64,000 nt of DNA from the NCBI RefSeq assembly GCF_900109525.1, contig NZ_FOAN01000009.1, positions 62,001 through 126,000 of the forward strand, written 5' to 3'. Origin of the DNA: Allobosea lupini. GTDB taxonomy: Bacteria > Pseudomonadota > Alphaproteobacteria > Rhizobiales > Beijerinckiaceae. Numbering within the stretch: the first letter of the stretch is position 1; the number at the start of each line of letters is the position of its first letter. A model generated the notes under the pieces. The model worked only from the letters and a program-made list of their open reading frames with translations, was not told the origin of the DNA and searched no databases. Both the position numbers and the translations under genes were made by a program. Shown here piece by piece: positions 54,030 to 62,398 of the stretch.

Positions 54030-54326
54030 CTATTCCGCCGCTGGCTGGAAGGCCATGCTCGGTGCTGGAATGAGCGCTATGGCATGAGCCGCCATATCGG
54101 CTGCCGTCTCGGGATCGGCCTTCAATTCACTGGGTGCGCGAGCGCGCGGGACCGTCTTGCCGTCCTCGACCATCGACTCGATCCAGAGCGCGAGCGCCTC
54201 GGGCGCATTCGCCATGGCCTCGTCCAGCGTATCGCCGGCCGAGAAGCAGCCGGGCAGATCCGGAAACCAGACGCCGACGGCGTGGTCGGGACCGGCGTCC
54301 TCGATGATGGCGACGTAGTAGGTCAA
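54030..54326 (-). CDS. hicB: Second HicB-type antitoxin
   Basis: 98 residues starting from TTG 54326, one base after the stop of the preceding hicB. The HicB partial RNase H-like fold is recognisable: YYVAIIEDAGPDHAVGVWFPDLPGCFSAGDTLDEAMANAPEALALWIE. It resembles the neighbouring HicB in the core but differs elsewhere. No clear DNA-binding domain follows. It may be a divergent duplicate that widens or tunes neutralisation, or it may act on another HicA. Confidence 0.78.
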   Translation of the reverse strand: MTYYVAIIEDAGPDHAVGVWFPDLPGCFSAGDTLDEAMANAPEALALWIESMVEDGKTVPRARAPSELKADPETAADMAAHAIALIPAPSMAFQPAAE

Positions 54327-54327
54327 T

Positions 54328-54624
54328 TCACTCGGCGCCCATGGGCGCGCGTGCGCGATCAAAAGGAACCGCCATAAGGATCGCATCCTTAGATGCTTCA
54401 ATGAACTCTGGATCATCACGCAGTTCGTCGATCGTGCGCGGTTCCGGGAATTCCGAGGCTGTATCCTCGGTCCAGCTTTCAGCGGCAAACTCCAAGACTT
54501 CGCGCGCCTGTCGAAAAGCGTCGTCGAGTGTGTCGCCGGCAGTGAACACGCCCTTCACATCCGGAAAGAACACACCGAAGCAGGATGTCTCGTCCTTATG
54601 GACGACCGCAATGTAATGCTGCAT
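54328..54624 (-). CDS. hicB: HicB-type antitoxin
   Basis: 98 residues from ATG 54624. The HicB core HYIAVVHKDETSCFGVFFPDVKGVFTAGDTLDDAFRQAREVLEFAAE is clear. The C-terminal part contains TIDELRDDPEFIEASKDAILMAVPF. HicB folds around HicA and blocks its catalytic histidine. It follows hicA by 12 bases and is directly followed by a second hicB, a TGA-A-TTG junction. Confidence 0.87.
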   Translation of the reverse strand: MQHYIAVVHKDETSCFGVFFPDVKGVFTAGDTLDDAFRQAREVLEFAAESWTEDTASEFPEPRTIDELRDDPEFIEASKDAILMAVPFDRARAPMGAE

Positions 54625-54636
54625 CGCGACCTTCGT

Positions 54637-54831
54637 TCAATCCCGTTCCCAGCCCGCATCCTTGTATATCGCATGAACCGTCCCGATGGGAATGTCCCGC
54701 CGCGGATGGGTGACTACGACCATGCGCTTCGTCGTCTCATGCACGAATTTCTGATGCGAGCCGCGAACACTCTTCAGAACGAAGCCCTCGCGCTTGAGGC
54801 GGCGAATGATGTCGGCGCTATTGTTCAGCAT
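54637..54831 (-). CDS. hicA: HicA toxin
   Basis: 64 residues, double-stranded RNA-binding-like fold. The catalytic histidine is H26 in VRGSHQKFVH, followed by VVVTHPRRDIPIGTVHAIYKDAGW, the usual HicA tail. HicA cleaves mRNA and tmRNA. ATG 54831 has GAGGTG upstream. It leads a three-gene unit with two hicB genes, which is unusual for this module. Confidence 0.9.
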   Translation of the reverse strand: MLNNSADIIRRLKREGFVLKSVRGSHQKFVHETTKRMVVVTHPRRDIPIGTVHAIYKDAGWERD

Positions 54832-54864
54832 CGAGCACCTCGGAGCCGGGGCCGCTCTGAATTG

Positions 54865-55281
54865 TCACGCTTTTACCTTCAGCTCCGAAAGCGATTGGAA
54901 TTCAGCGTCACCGGGGCGCTTCACTTGCCATAGTACCCAGCCGTCAAGACGTGTCTTTCGGCCACTTTTGGTGATCGCTACTCCGCTTGCTGCACCGGAT
55001 GGGCTATCAAAACGAATGTTCTCGACGAGCCAAGAACCGTTATCGATCAATCCAACATAGTGCTTGCCGTTATATGACATGCTGACTTGTGTGCCATGAG
55101 GCAGCGATACACCTTTCCCTGACCAACCTCGGCCTGTCGATCCCTTGGGGAGTACGATTTGCTGGTCAATATTTAGAAGGCGTCTGAGGACGTCATTTGG
55201 TGTGTCGTCGAAGCTCTTTCGTTCCGTTTCGATTTTGCGATGAACATCGAAGTCGATCTCAATTGTCCGCATCGCGCACAT
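54865..55281 (-). CDS. RHH plus RAMA-like domain protein, AT-rich
   Basis: 138 residues from ATG 55281 (GGAGAG upstream). The first 38 residues (IEIDFDVHRKIETERKSFDD then TPNDVLRRLLNI) resemble the ribbon-helix-helix dimer motif of SeqA. The rest (GVSLPHGTQVSMSYNGKHY, SPSGAASGVAI, LDGWVLWQVKRPG) resembles the RAMA/DUF4357 domain seen beside restriction enzymes and methylases. Base composition is clearly more AT-rich than the neighbours, as is the 100 bases upstream, which suggests recent acquisition. I do not recognise a named gene. DNA binding is likely. Confidence 0.65.
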   Translation of the reverse strand: MCAMRTIEIDFDVHRKIETERKSFDDTPNDVLRRLLNIDQQIVLPKGSTGRGWSGKGVSLPHGTQVSMSYNGKHYVGLIDNGSWLVENIRFDSPSGAASGVAITKSGRKTRLDGWVLWQVKRPGDAEFQSLSELKVKA

Positions 55282-55381
55282 GCGAGCTCTCTCCAGTTGA
55301 TACGGAGAGGTTACGGTAGTGATTTTGCAGTTTCAAGCGAAAAAAGTTTTTTGAGCTTTTTGAGGGATCGGCTTGCGGGTC

Positions 55382-57757
55382 TCACCCCGCCTTCTGCACG
55401 AACGAGTCCAGCACCATCTTCCTACCGGCCTTGTCGAAATCGACGGTCAGCTTGTTGCCGTCGACGCTGGCGACCGAGCCGGGGCCGAACTTGACGTGGA
55501 AGACGCGGGCGCCGGGGTCGAAGGCCGAGGTTCCCGTCGACTTTGCCGTCAGCTCACCCTCGATCAGCACCGGGCCACGCTGGCGGCCGCCGCCTGATCC
55601 GAAGCCGCGCTGGCCGGCTTCGGAGAAGCCGGAGCTGTTGCCGCCGGAGCCGAACTTCGCCTTGTTCTCCTGGGCGCGCTGCCAGCCCGGCGTCTGGTAG
55701 GAGGAGCCGAAGCTCTCCATGCGCTCGAAGCGCGAGGCGCCGTAGCCGCCCTGGCCGTAGGCCGTGGGCGCCTGGACGACCTCGACATGGTCCTCCGGCA
55801 ATTCGTCGATGAAGCGCGAGGGCAGGCTCGACTGCCAGAGGCCGTGGATGCGGCGGTTCGAGGCGAAATAGAGCTTGAGGCGCTTGCGGGCGCGGGTCAG
55901 GCCGACATGGGCGAGGCGGCGCTCCTCTTCGAGGCCGGCGCGGCCGTTCTCGTCGAGGGCGCGCTGGCTCGGGAACAGCCCTTCCTCCCAGCCGGGCAGG
56001 AAGACGGTGTCGAATTCCAGCCCCTTGGCGGCGTGCAGCGTCATGATCGAGACGCGGGCGCCGCCATCGCCGCTGTCGGCGTCCATCACCAGCGAGACGT
56101 GTTCGAGGAAGGACGGCAAATCGGGGAACTCGTCGAGCGAGCGCACCAGCTCCTTGAGGTTTTCCAGGCGCCCGGCGGCGTCGGCCGAGCGGTCCTTCTG
56201 CCACATCTCGGTGTAGCCGCTCTCCTCCAGCACCAGCTCGGCGAGTTCGCCCTGCTGCATGCTCTCGGCGCGTCCCGACCAGCGGGCGAAGGCCTCGACC
56301 AGCTCACGCAGGGCGGTGCGGGCCTTGGGCTTCAGTTCCTCGGTCTCGACCACCGCCCGGGCCGACTGCATCAGCGAGAAGCCGGTGGCGCGGGCATGGT
56401 TGTGCAGCAGCTGGATGGTGGCGTCGCCGAGGCCGCGCTTGGGCACGTTGACGATGCGCTCGAAAGCGAGGTCGTCGGTCGGGCTCACGACACAGCGCAG
56501 ATAGGCCATCGCGTCGCGGATCTCGGCGCGCTCGTAGAAGCGCGGGCCGCCGATGACGCGATAGGGCACGCCAACATGGATGAGCCGCTCCTCCATCTCG
56601 CGCATCTGCGCGGAGATGCGGACGAGGATCGCCACTTCGGAGAGGTTCTCGCCCTTGGACTGCATCGCCTCGATCTCGTCGGAGATCAGGCGCGCTTCCT
56701 CCTGGCTGTCCCAGGCGCCGGTGATGGTGACCTTCTCGCCGGCCTCGTCCTCGGTGCGCAGCGTCTTGCCGAGGCGACCCTCGTTCCGGGCGATCAGCTT
56801 GGCGGCGGTGGCGAGGATATGGCCGGTCGAGCGGTAGTTGCGCTCCAGCCGGACCACGGTCGCGCCCGGGAAGTCGTGCTCGAAGCGCAGGATGTTGTCG
56901 ACCTCGGCGCCGCGCCAGCCATAGATCGACTGGTCGTCGTCGCCGACGCAGGCGATGTTGCGCCGGCCCTGGGCCAGCAGCCGCAGCCAGAGATACTGGG
57001 CGACGTTGGTGTCCTGGTACTCGTCGACGAGGATGTAGCGGAAGCGCTCGTGATAGTTCGCCAGCAGCTCCGGATGCTCGCGGAACAGCGTCAGGCAGTG
57101 CAGCAGGAGATCGCCGAAATCGACGGCGTTCAGCGTCTTCAGCCGGTCCTGATAGGCGGCGTAGAGCTTGCCGCCCTTGCCGTTGGCGAAGACGCCGGAT
57201 TCGCCCGGCGGCACGTCCTTGGGCGCGAGGCCGCGATTCTTCCATGAGTCGATGAAGCCGGCCAGCATCCGGCCGGGCCAACGCTTCTCGTCGATCCCCT
57301 CGGCCTGGATCACCTGCTTCATCAGGCGGATCTGGTCGTCGGTGTCGAGAATGGTGAAATCGGAGCGCAGGTCGACCAGCTCGGCATGACGGCGCAGCAG
57401 CTTGGCCGAGATCGAGTGGAAGGTGCCAAGCCAGGGCATGCCCTCGGCGACCGGGCCGACGAGGTTCGCGACGCGCTCCTTCATCTCGCGCGCCGCCTTA
57501 TTGGTGAAGGTCACCGAGAGGATCTGCGAGGGATAGGCGCGGCCGGTCGCGATCAGATGAGCGATGCGGGTCGTGAGGACGCGGGTCTTGCCGGTGCCGG
57601 CGCCGGCCAGAACCAGCACGGGGCCGTCGGTCGCCTCGACCGCCAGGCGCTGCTCCGGATTGAGCCCCTGCAGATAGCCGGCCGCCGGCTGCGCGGCCGC
57701 GCGCGATGCGAGGCCGCCGGGGCGGGGCAGGGGGGCGGAGGTGGTGTGGTCTGACAA
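55382..57757 (-). CDS. uvrD: UvrD/PcrA-type DNA helicase
   Basis: 791 residues, superfamily 1A helicase. Motif I is GAGTGKTRVL, Ia FTNKAAREMKERV, II VDEYQDTN, III GDDDQSIYGWRGA, and IV to VI are present (IMTLHAAKGLEFDTVFLPGWEEGLFP, LTRARKRL). The C-terminal 150 residues form the Gly-rich linker and a Tudor-like end (VKFGPGSVASVDGNKLTVDF). It unwinds DNA in excision and mismatch repair. The start codon is TTG 57757, with no strong ribosome site, and the real start could differ by a few codons. Confidence 0.95.
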   Translation of the reverse strand: MSDHTTSAPLPRPGGLASRAAAQPAAGYLQGLNPEQRLAVEATDGPVLVLAGAGTGKTRVLTTRIAHLIATGRAYPSQILSVTFTNKAAREMKERVANLVGPVAEGMPWLGTFHSISAKLLRRHAELVDLRSDFTILDTDDQIRLMKQVIQAEGIDEKRWPGRMLAGFIDSWKNRGLAPKDVPPGESGVFANGKGGKLYAAYQDRLKTLNAVDFGDLLLHCLTLFREHPELLANYHERFRYILVDEYQDTNVAQYLWLRLLAQGRRNIACVGDDDQSIYGWRGAEVDNILRFEHDFPGATVVRLERNYRSTGHILATAAKLIARNEGRLGKTLRTEDEAGEKVTITGAWDSQEEARLISDEIEAMQSKGENLSEVAILVRISAQMREMEERLIHVGVPYRVIGGPRFYERAEIRDAMAYLRCVVSPTDDLAFERIVNVPKRGLGDATIQLLHNHARATGFSLMQSARAVVETEELKPKARTALRELVEAFARWSGRAESMQQGELAELVLEESGYTEMWQKDRSADAAGRLENLKELVRSLDEFPDLPSFLEHVSLVMDADSGDGGARVSIMTLHAAKGLEFDTVFLPGWEEGLFPSQRALDENGRAGLEEERRLAHVGLTRARKRLKLYFASNRRIHGLWQSSLPSRFIDELPEDHVEVVQAPTAYGQGGYGASRFERMESFGSSYQTPGWQRAQENKAKFGSGGNSSGFSEAGQRGFGSGGGRQRGPVLIEGELTAKSTGTSAFDPGARVFHVKFGPGSVASVDGNKLTVDFDKAGRKMVLDSFVQKAG

Positions 57758-57865
57758 GTTGACGCTGCTCGATCGTGATTCGTTCTACGGTCAATATAGG
57801 GTGTCGCGCGCGCGATTGCTGGATCAGGATGCAGCCGCGAACAGGATAAGCCGCAGGAGCGACCG

Positions 57866-59518
57866 ATGCCGTCAGCAGGATCAGCGCCGGGGCAGGCCCA
57901 TCAGGTCACCAACCAGGTGCCGCCGCTGGCCGATTACGACGCCTATGCCGCCGATCCGGTGCTCAGGGCGGCGATCGCGGCCTTCGATGCCGGCTGGGCC
58001 GATGAGCGTTTGCACGACGCCGGCCGGACGGTCGGCGCGGCCGAGACGATCGAGATGGCGCGGCTCGCCAACCGGCACGGGCCGGAACTGCGTAGCCATG
58101 ACCGCTTCGGCAACCGCATCGACCAGATCGAGTTCCACCCGGCCTGGCACGCGCTGATGGCCCGCGCCATCGGCCAGGAGACGCATGCGCTGGCCTGGAA
58201 CCGGCCGGGGCCGGGCGCGCAGGTGGCGCGGGCCGCCCTGCAATATCTCTGGTATGGTTGCGAGAGCGGCATCTGCTGCCCGATCTCGATGACCTATTCG
58301 GCGATCCCGGTGCTGAAGCAGGATCGGGCGCTCTGGGCGCAATGGGGCGGGCTGATCTCGTCGAAGACCTACGACAAGACTCAGGGGCCCGCTCAGGCCA
58401 AAGCAGGCGCGACCGTCGGCATGGCGATGACCGAGACGCAAGGCGGCTCGGATCTGCGCCAGACCCAGACCATCGCCTATGACAATCGCGACGGCACCTA
58501 TTCGCTGCACGGCAGCAAGTGGTTCTTCTCGGTGCCGCATTCCGACGTCTTCCTGACGCTGGCGCGCAACGAGGAGGGCATCTCCTGCTTCGTCGTGCCG
58601 GGCTGGCGGCCCGATGGGACACGCAACGGCATCGCGATCCAGCGCCTCAAGGACAAATGCGGCAACCGCTCGAACGCCTCCTGCGAGGTCGAGTTTCGCG
58701 GCGCCATCGGCCATATGCTCGGCGACCCCGGCCGGGGGCTGCGCACCGGCCTGTCGATGAACCACAATACGCGGCTCGACATCGCCGCGGCGTCCGCCGG
58801 GCTGATGCGGCAGGCGGTGATGCTCGCCGGCCATCACGCCCAGCATCGCACCGCCTTCCAGCGCCTGCTGATCGACCAGCCGATCATGCAGAACGTTCTC
58901 GCCGATCTCGCCATCGAGGCGGAGGCAGCGGCCTGGCTCGCCTTCCGGCTCTTCGCCGCGGTCGATCGGCAGGAGCGGTCGGAAAGCGAGAAGCTCTTGG
59001 CGCGTATCGGCGCGCCGCTGGCGAAGTACTGGGTGGCGAAGCGCACGCCGGCTGTCGTCGTCGAGGCGCTGGAATGCCATGGCGGCAACGGCTTCATCGA
59101 GGAGAACCCGATGGCGCGGCATTATCGCGAGGCGCCGCTGAACTCGGTCTGGGAAGGCTCGGGCAACGTCATCTGCCTCGACGTGCTGCGCTCGCTGGAA
59201 CGTGAGCCGGGCTCGCTGCAGGCGCTGCGAGCGGAACTGCACACGGTCTCCGGCCAGGACCGGCGCTATGACGCGGCGCTGCAGATGCTGGACAATGACC
59301 TCCACGATCTCATCCGGCATGAAGGCCAAGCCCGTCTGCTGACCGAGCGTCTGGCGCTGATGCTACAGGGTGCGCTGCTGATCCGCCATGCGCCGCATGC
59401 CGTGGCGGACGCCTTCGTCGCGACGCGGCTTGGCGGGCACTGGTCCGGGCATTTCGGCGACCTGCCGCTGGCGGTCGATGCGGTGACGCTGGCCAGAAGG
59501 GCGGTGCCGGAGGTCTGA
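57866..59518 (+). CDS. aidB: AidB-type acyl-CoA dehydrogenase
   Basis: 550 residues. The N-terminal region specific to the AidB group is present (TNQVPPLADYDAYAADPVLRAAI, GAAETIEMARLANRHGPELRSHDRFGNRIDQIEFHPAWH). FAD-binding segments of the acyl-CoA dehydrogenase fold follow (MAMTETQGGSDLRQT, SVPHSDVFLTLAR) and the C-terminal ECHGGNGFIEENPMARHYREAPLNSVWEGSGNV. AidB in E. coli is part of the response to DNA alkylation. It is divergent from uvrD by 108 bases, so both repair genes share a control region. Confidence 0.9.
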   Translation: MPSAGSAPGQAHQVTNQVPPLADYDAYAADPVLRAAIAAFDAGWADERLHDAGRTVGAAETIEMARLANRHGPELRSHDRFGNRIDQIEFHPAWHALMARAIGQETHALAWNRPGPGAQVARAALQYLWYGCESGICCPISMTYSAIPVLKQDRALWAQWGGLISSKTYDKTQGPAQAKAGATVGMAMTETQGGSDLRQTQTIAYDNRDGTYSLHGSKWFFSVPHSDVFLTLARNEEGISCFVVPGWRPDGTRNGIAIQRLKDKCGNRSNASCEVEFRGAIGHMLGDPGRGLRTGLSMNHNTRLDIAAASAGLMRQAVMLAGHHAQHRTAFQRLLIDQPIMQNVLADLAIEAEAAAWLAFRLFAAVDRQERSESEKLLARIGAPLAKYWVAKRTPAVVVEALECHGGNGFIEENPMARHYREAPLNSVWEGSGNVICLDVLRSLEREPGSLQALRAELHTVSGQDRRYDAALQMLDNDLHDLIRHEGQARLLTERLALMLQGALLIRHAPHAVADAFVATRLGGHWSGHFGDLPLAVDAVTLARRAVPEV

Positions 59519-59547
59519 CGGAGGCGGACAGATCGATCTTTCCTCGA

Positions 59548-61665
59548 TTGCGCCCGCGTGCGAAGGAACCAGCCGCCGCCGCCGCGCATTCTGTCGTGTC
59601 GGAGCATTCCCGTCTCGACATTTGCGGAACGATCGACGTGCACAGCGACGCCGGCCTCATCGCCCCCATTCTGACGCAGATGTTCGAGCAGGCGCCGACC
59701 TTCATGGCGCTGCTGCGCGGGCCGGAACACCGTTTCGATCTCGCCAATCCGAGCTATCTCAGATTGATCGGCGATCGCGAGGTCGTCGGCCGAACCGTGG
59801 CGGAGGCGCTGCCGGACGCCGTTGCGCAGGGTGTCGTGGGCATCCTCGACGACGTCTATCGCACCGGCGTGCCCTATACCGCGAACGGCGCGCGCTTCGT
59901 GATCCAGGCCGAGCCCGGCGGGCCGACGCAGGAGCGCTTCCTCGATTTCGTCTACCAGCCGCTCCGCGACAGCGATGGCAAGGTCAACGCGATCTTCATC
60001 GAGGGGGCCGATGTCACCGAGCGAACCCTGGCGGAACGGGCGCAGCGCGAGAGCGAGGCGCTGTACAAGGGCTTGTTCGACGCCATCGACGAAGGCTTCT
60101 GCATCATCGAGTTCTTTGACGGGCCGCACGGTCCCGACAGCGACTACGTCCATATCCAGGCCAATGACGCTTATGAGCGCCATGCCGGCATCTCCAATGT
60201 CGTCGGCCAGAAACTGCGCGAAATGGTGCCGGACGAGGCGGACGCCTGGGTCGCGCGCTATGGCGCCGTGCTGCGCACCGGCGAGCCGATCCGCTTCCAG
60301 CAGGAGCTGGTCGCGACCGGCCGTTATCTCGAGCTGGCTGCGGTCCGCATCGAGCCGCCGAGCCGCAAGCAGGTCGCCGTCATCTTCCAGGACATCACCG
60401 CCCGCCGCCGCGCCGAGACCGCTCTCGCGGAGCTCAATGCGACGCTGGAGCAGGAAGTCGAGAAGCGCTCGGCGGAGTTGATGAAGACCGAGGAAGCCTT
60501 GCGCCAGAGCCAGAAGATGGAGGCCGTCGGCCAGCTCACCGGGGGCATCGCCCACGACTTCAACAACATTCTCGCCGGCATCGGCGGCAGCCTGGAAATG
60601 GCGCAGGCGCGGATCGCACAGGGCCGGATCGCCGACACCGAGCGTTTCCTCACCGGCGCGAAGAGCGCCGTGCGCCGCGCCGCCAGCCTGACCGAGCGCC
60701 TGCTCGCCTTCTCGCGGCGCCAGACGCTCGACCCGAAGCCGGTCGATGTGAATGGGCTGGTCAACGGCATGCTCGACCTGATCGCACGCAGCGTCGGCCC
60801 GACGATCGCGATCGAGGCCGTGGGCGCAGCAGGCCTGTGGACGGTCTTCGCCGATGCCGGCCAGCTCGAAAATGCGCTGCTCAATCTGAGCATCAATTCG
60901 CGCGACGCCATGCCGGATGGTGGCAAGCTGACGATCGAGACCTCCAACCGCTGGATGGACGAGCGGGCAGCAAAGGCGCGCGACCTGAAGCCGGGGCAAT
61001 ATGTCTCGCTCTGCGTCTCCGATACCGGAACAGGCATGACGCCGGACGTGGTCGAACGGGCCTTCGATCCGTTCTTCACGACCAAGCCGATCGGCCAGGG
61101 CACCGGGCTCGGCCTGTCGATGGTCTACGGCTTCGCCGGCCAATCCGGTGGAGCGGCGCGGATCTATTCGGAGCCCGGCAAAGGCACGATGATCTGCATC
61201 TATCTGCCGCGCCATATGGGCGAGGTCGTCGAAGCCGGCGAAGCCGCGTCGGATTTCGCTGAGCCTGCGCCGGTCGCCGGCGGCGAGACCGTGCTCGTCG
61301 TCGATGACGAGCCGTTGGTGAGGCTGCTCTGCGTCGAGCAATTGGAAGAGCTGGGATATGCCGTGATCGAAGCGGGCGACGGTCCCTCTGCGCTGAAGAT
61401 CCTCGAGACCAAGCAGCCGATCGACCTGCTCGTCACCGATGTCGGGCTGCCTCGCGGCATGAACGGGCGCCAGCTCGCCGACGCGGCGCGCGTGCACCGC
61501 CCGGATCTCGAGGTGCTGTTCGTCACCGGCTATGCCGAGAACGCCGTGCTCAACCACGGCCATCTCGAACCTGGCATGCACATCATGACCAAGCCGTTCG
61601 AGATGGAGGTCTTCGCACGCCGCGTCCGCGACCTGATCGACGGGCGCGGGCCGACGAAAGCCTGA
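59548..61665 (+). CDS. Hybrid sensor histidine kinase, PAS-PAS-HK-REC
   Basis: About 705 residues, no membrane segments, so a cytoplasmic sensor. Two PAS domains (about 45-165 and 170-290) are joined to a coiled coil (290-325). The HisKA phosphoacceptor is H336 in TGGIAHDFNN. The ATPase domain has N, G1, F and G2 boxes (LLNLSINSRDAM, DTGTGM, FDPFFTTKPIGQGTGLGL). A C-terminal receiver (about 575-700) has VVDDEPLVRLL, VTDVGLPRGMNG and MTKPFE. The start is uncertain (TTG 59548). No cognate response regulator is adjacent. Confidence 0.9.
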   Translation: MRPRAKEPAAAAAHSVVSEHSRLDICGTIDVHSDAGLIAPILTQMFEQAPTFMALLRGPEHRFDLANPSYLRLIGDREVVGRTVAEALPDAVAQGVVGILDDVYRTGVPYTANGARFVIQAEPGGPTQERFLDFVYQPLRDSDGKVNAIFIEGADVTERTLAERAQRESEALYKGLFDAIDEGFCIIEFFDGPHGPDSDYVHIQANDAYERHAGISNVVGQKLREMVPDEADAWVARYGAVLRTGEPIRFQQELVATGRYLELAAVRIEPPSRKQVAVIFQDITARRRAETALAELNATLEQEVEKRSAELMKTEEALRQSQKMEAVGQLTGGIAHDFNNILAGIGGSLEMAQARIAQGRIADTERFLTGAKSAVRRAASLTERLLAFSRRQTLDPKPVDVNGLVNGMLDLIARSVGPTIAIEAVGAAGLWTVFADAGQLENALLNLSINSRDAMPDGGKLTIETSNRWMDERAAKARDLKPGQYVSLCVSDTGTGMTPDVVERAFDPFFTTKPIGQGTGLGLSMVYGFAGQSGGAARIYSEPGKGTMICIYLPRHMGEVVEAGEAASDFAEPAPVAGGETVLVVDDEPLVRLLCVEQLEELGYAVIEAGDGPSALKILETKQPIDLLVTDVGLPRGMNGRQLADAARVHRPDLEVLFVTGYAENAVLNHGHLEPGMHIMTKPFEMEVFARRVRDLIDGRGPTKA

Positions 61666-61683
61666 GCCGCCGCCGGCAGTCCG

Positions 61684-62124
61684 TCAGACTTCCGGCGCAA
61701 AATCCATCGCCACGCCGTTGATGCAGTAGCGTAGGCCGGTCGGGGGCGGGCCGTCGGGGAAGACATGGCCGAGATGGCCGCCGCAATTGGCGCAGTGCAC
61801 CTCGACCCGGTGCATGCCGTAGCTGTAGTCCTCGCTCTCCTCGACCGCGCCTTCGAGTGGCTGGTCGAAGCTCGGCCAGCCGGTGCCGCTCTCGAACTTC
61901 TTGTGCGATTTGAACAAGGGCTGGCCGCAGCCGACGCAGGAGAACGTGCCGGCGCGCTTCTCGAAGTTCAGCGCGCAGGAGCCGGCCCGCTCTGTGCCGT
62001 GGCCGCGCAGCACCCGGTACTGCTCCGGCGTCAGCTTCTCGCGCCATTCGGCGTCGCTGAGCTGGAAGGGGAATTCACGCTCTGCGGGCTTTCCCGTTTT
62101 GGCGAACATGTCCATCAGGCCCAT
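61684..62124 (-). CDS. msrB: Peptide methionine-R-sulfoxide reductase MsrB
   Basis: 146 residues. The catalytic cysteine C134 is in RYCINGVAM. Structural zinc is held by CVGC (63, 66) and CANC (111, 114). FESGTGWPSFDQP and GGHLGHVFPDGP are classic MsrB motifs. It reduces methionine-R-sulfoxide in proteins with thioredoxin. ATG 62124 follows AAAGGAG. The gene converges with the histidine kinase gene (19 bases apart). Confidence 0.96.
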   Translation of the reverse strand: MGLMDMFAKTGKPAEREFPFQLSDAEWREKLTPEQYRVLRGHGTERAGSCALNFEKRAGTFSCVGCGQPLFKSHKKFESGTGWPSFDQPLEGAVEESEDYSYGMHRVEVHCANCGGHLGHVFPDGPPPTGLRYCINGVAMDFAPEV

Positions 62125-62263
62125 GCGAGGCTCCTTTCCGTGCGCTCTTGTTCGATTGTCGCGCAAGATATGGGGATTTGTCTTCCTGATGTCACGGGGG
62201 CGCAACGCGAGCTCGTTCACGTCTGCGTTCAATGGCGACGGCGCTCTCCTCCCGCGTCGCTCT

Positions 62264-62281
62264 GCGTCACCCAACCGTCAC
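62264..62281 (+). promoter_or_regulatory. Candidate Pho box upstream of btaAB
   Basis: Two 7-mers, GCGTCAC and CCGTCAC, are separated by 4 bases, giving the 11-bp phase of PhoB sites (consensus CTGTCAT-N4-CTGTCAT). The match is imperfect at positions 1-2 and 7. It lies about 120 bases before btaA. Confidence 0.4.
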
Positions 62282-62398
62282 GCGACTCCTCTAGAGCCCG
62301 CTCCCGCCAGCTTGCACCGCAAGCAGGCGGGGAAAAGCGGTCTCCAGATCAATTTAGAGGCGGATTCGCCATCGCCATGGGCGGAAACGAGGGGCTTC

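Noticed and set aside
59266-61581. 771-residue minus-strand open frame opposite the histidine kinase
   Set aside because: The plus-strand frame has complete PAS, HisKA, ATPase and receiver motifs. The minus frame has none.
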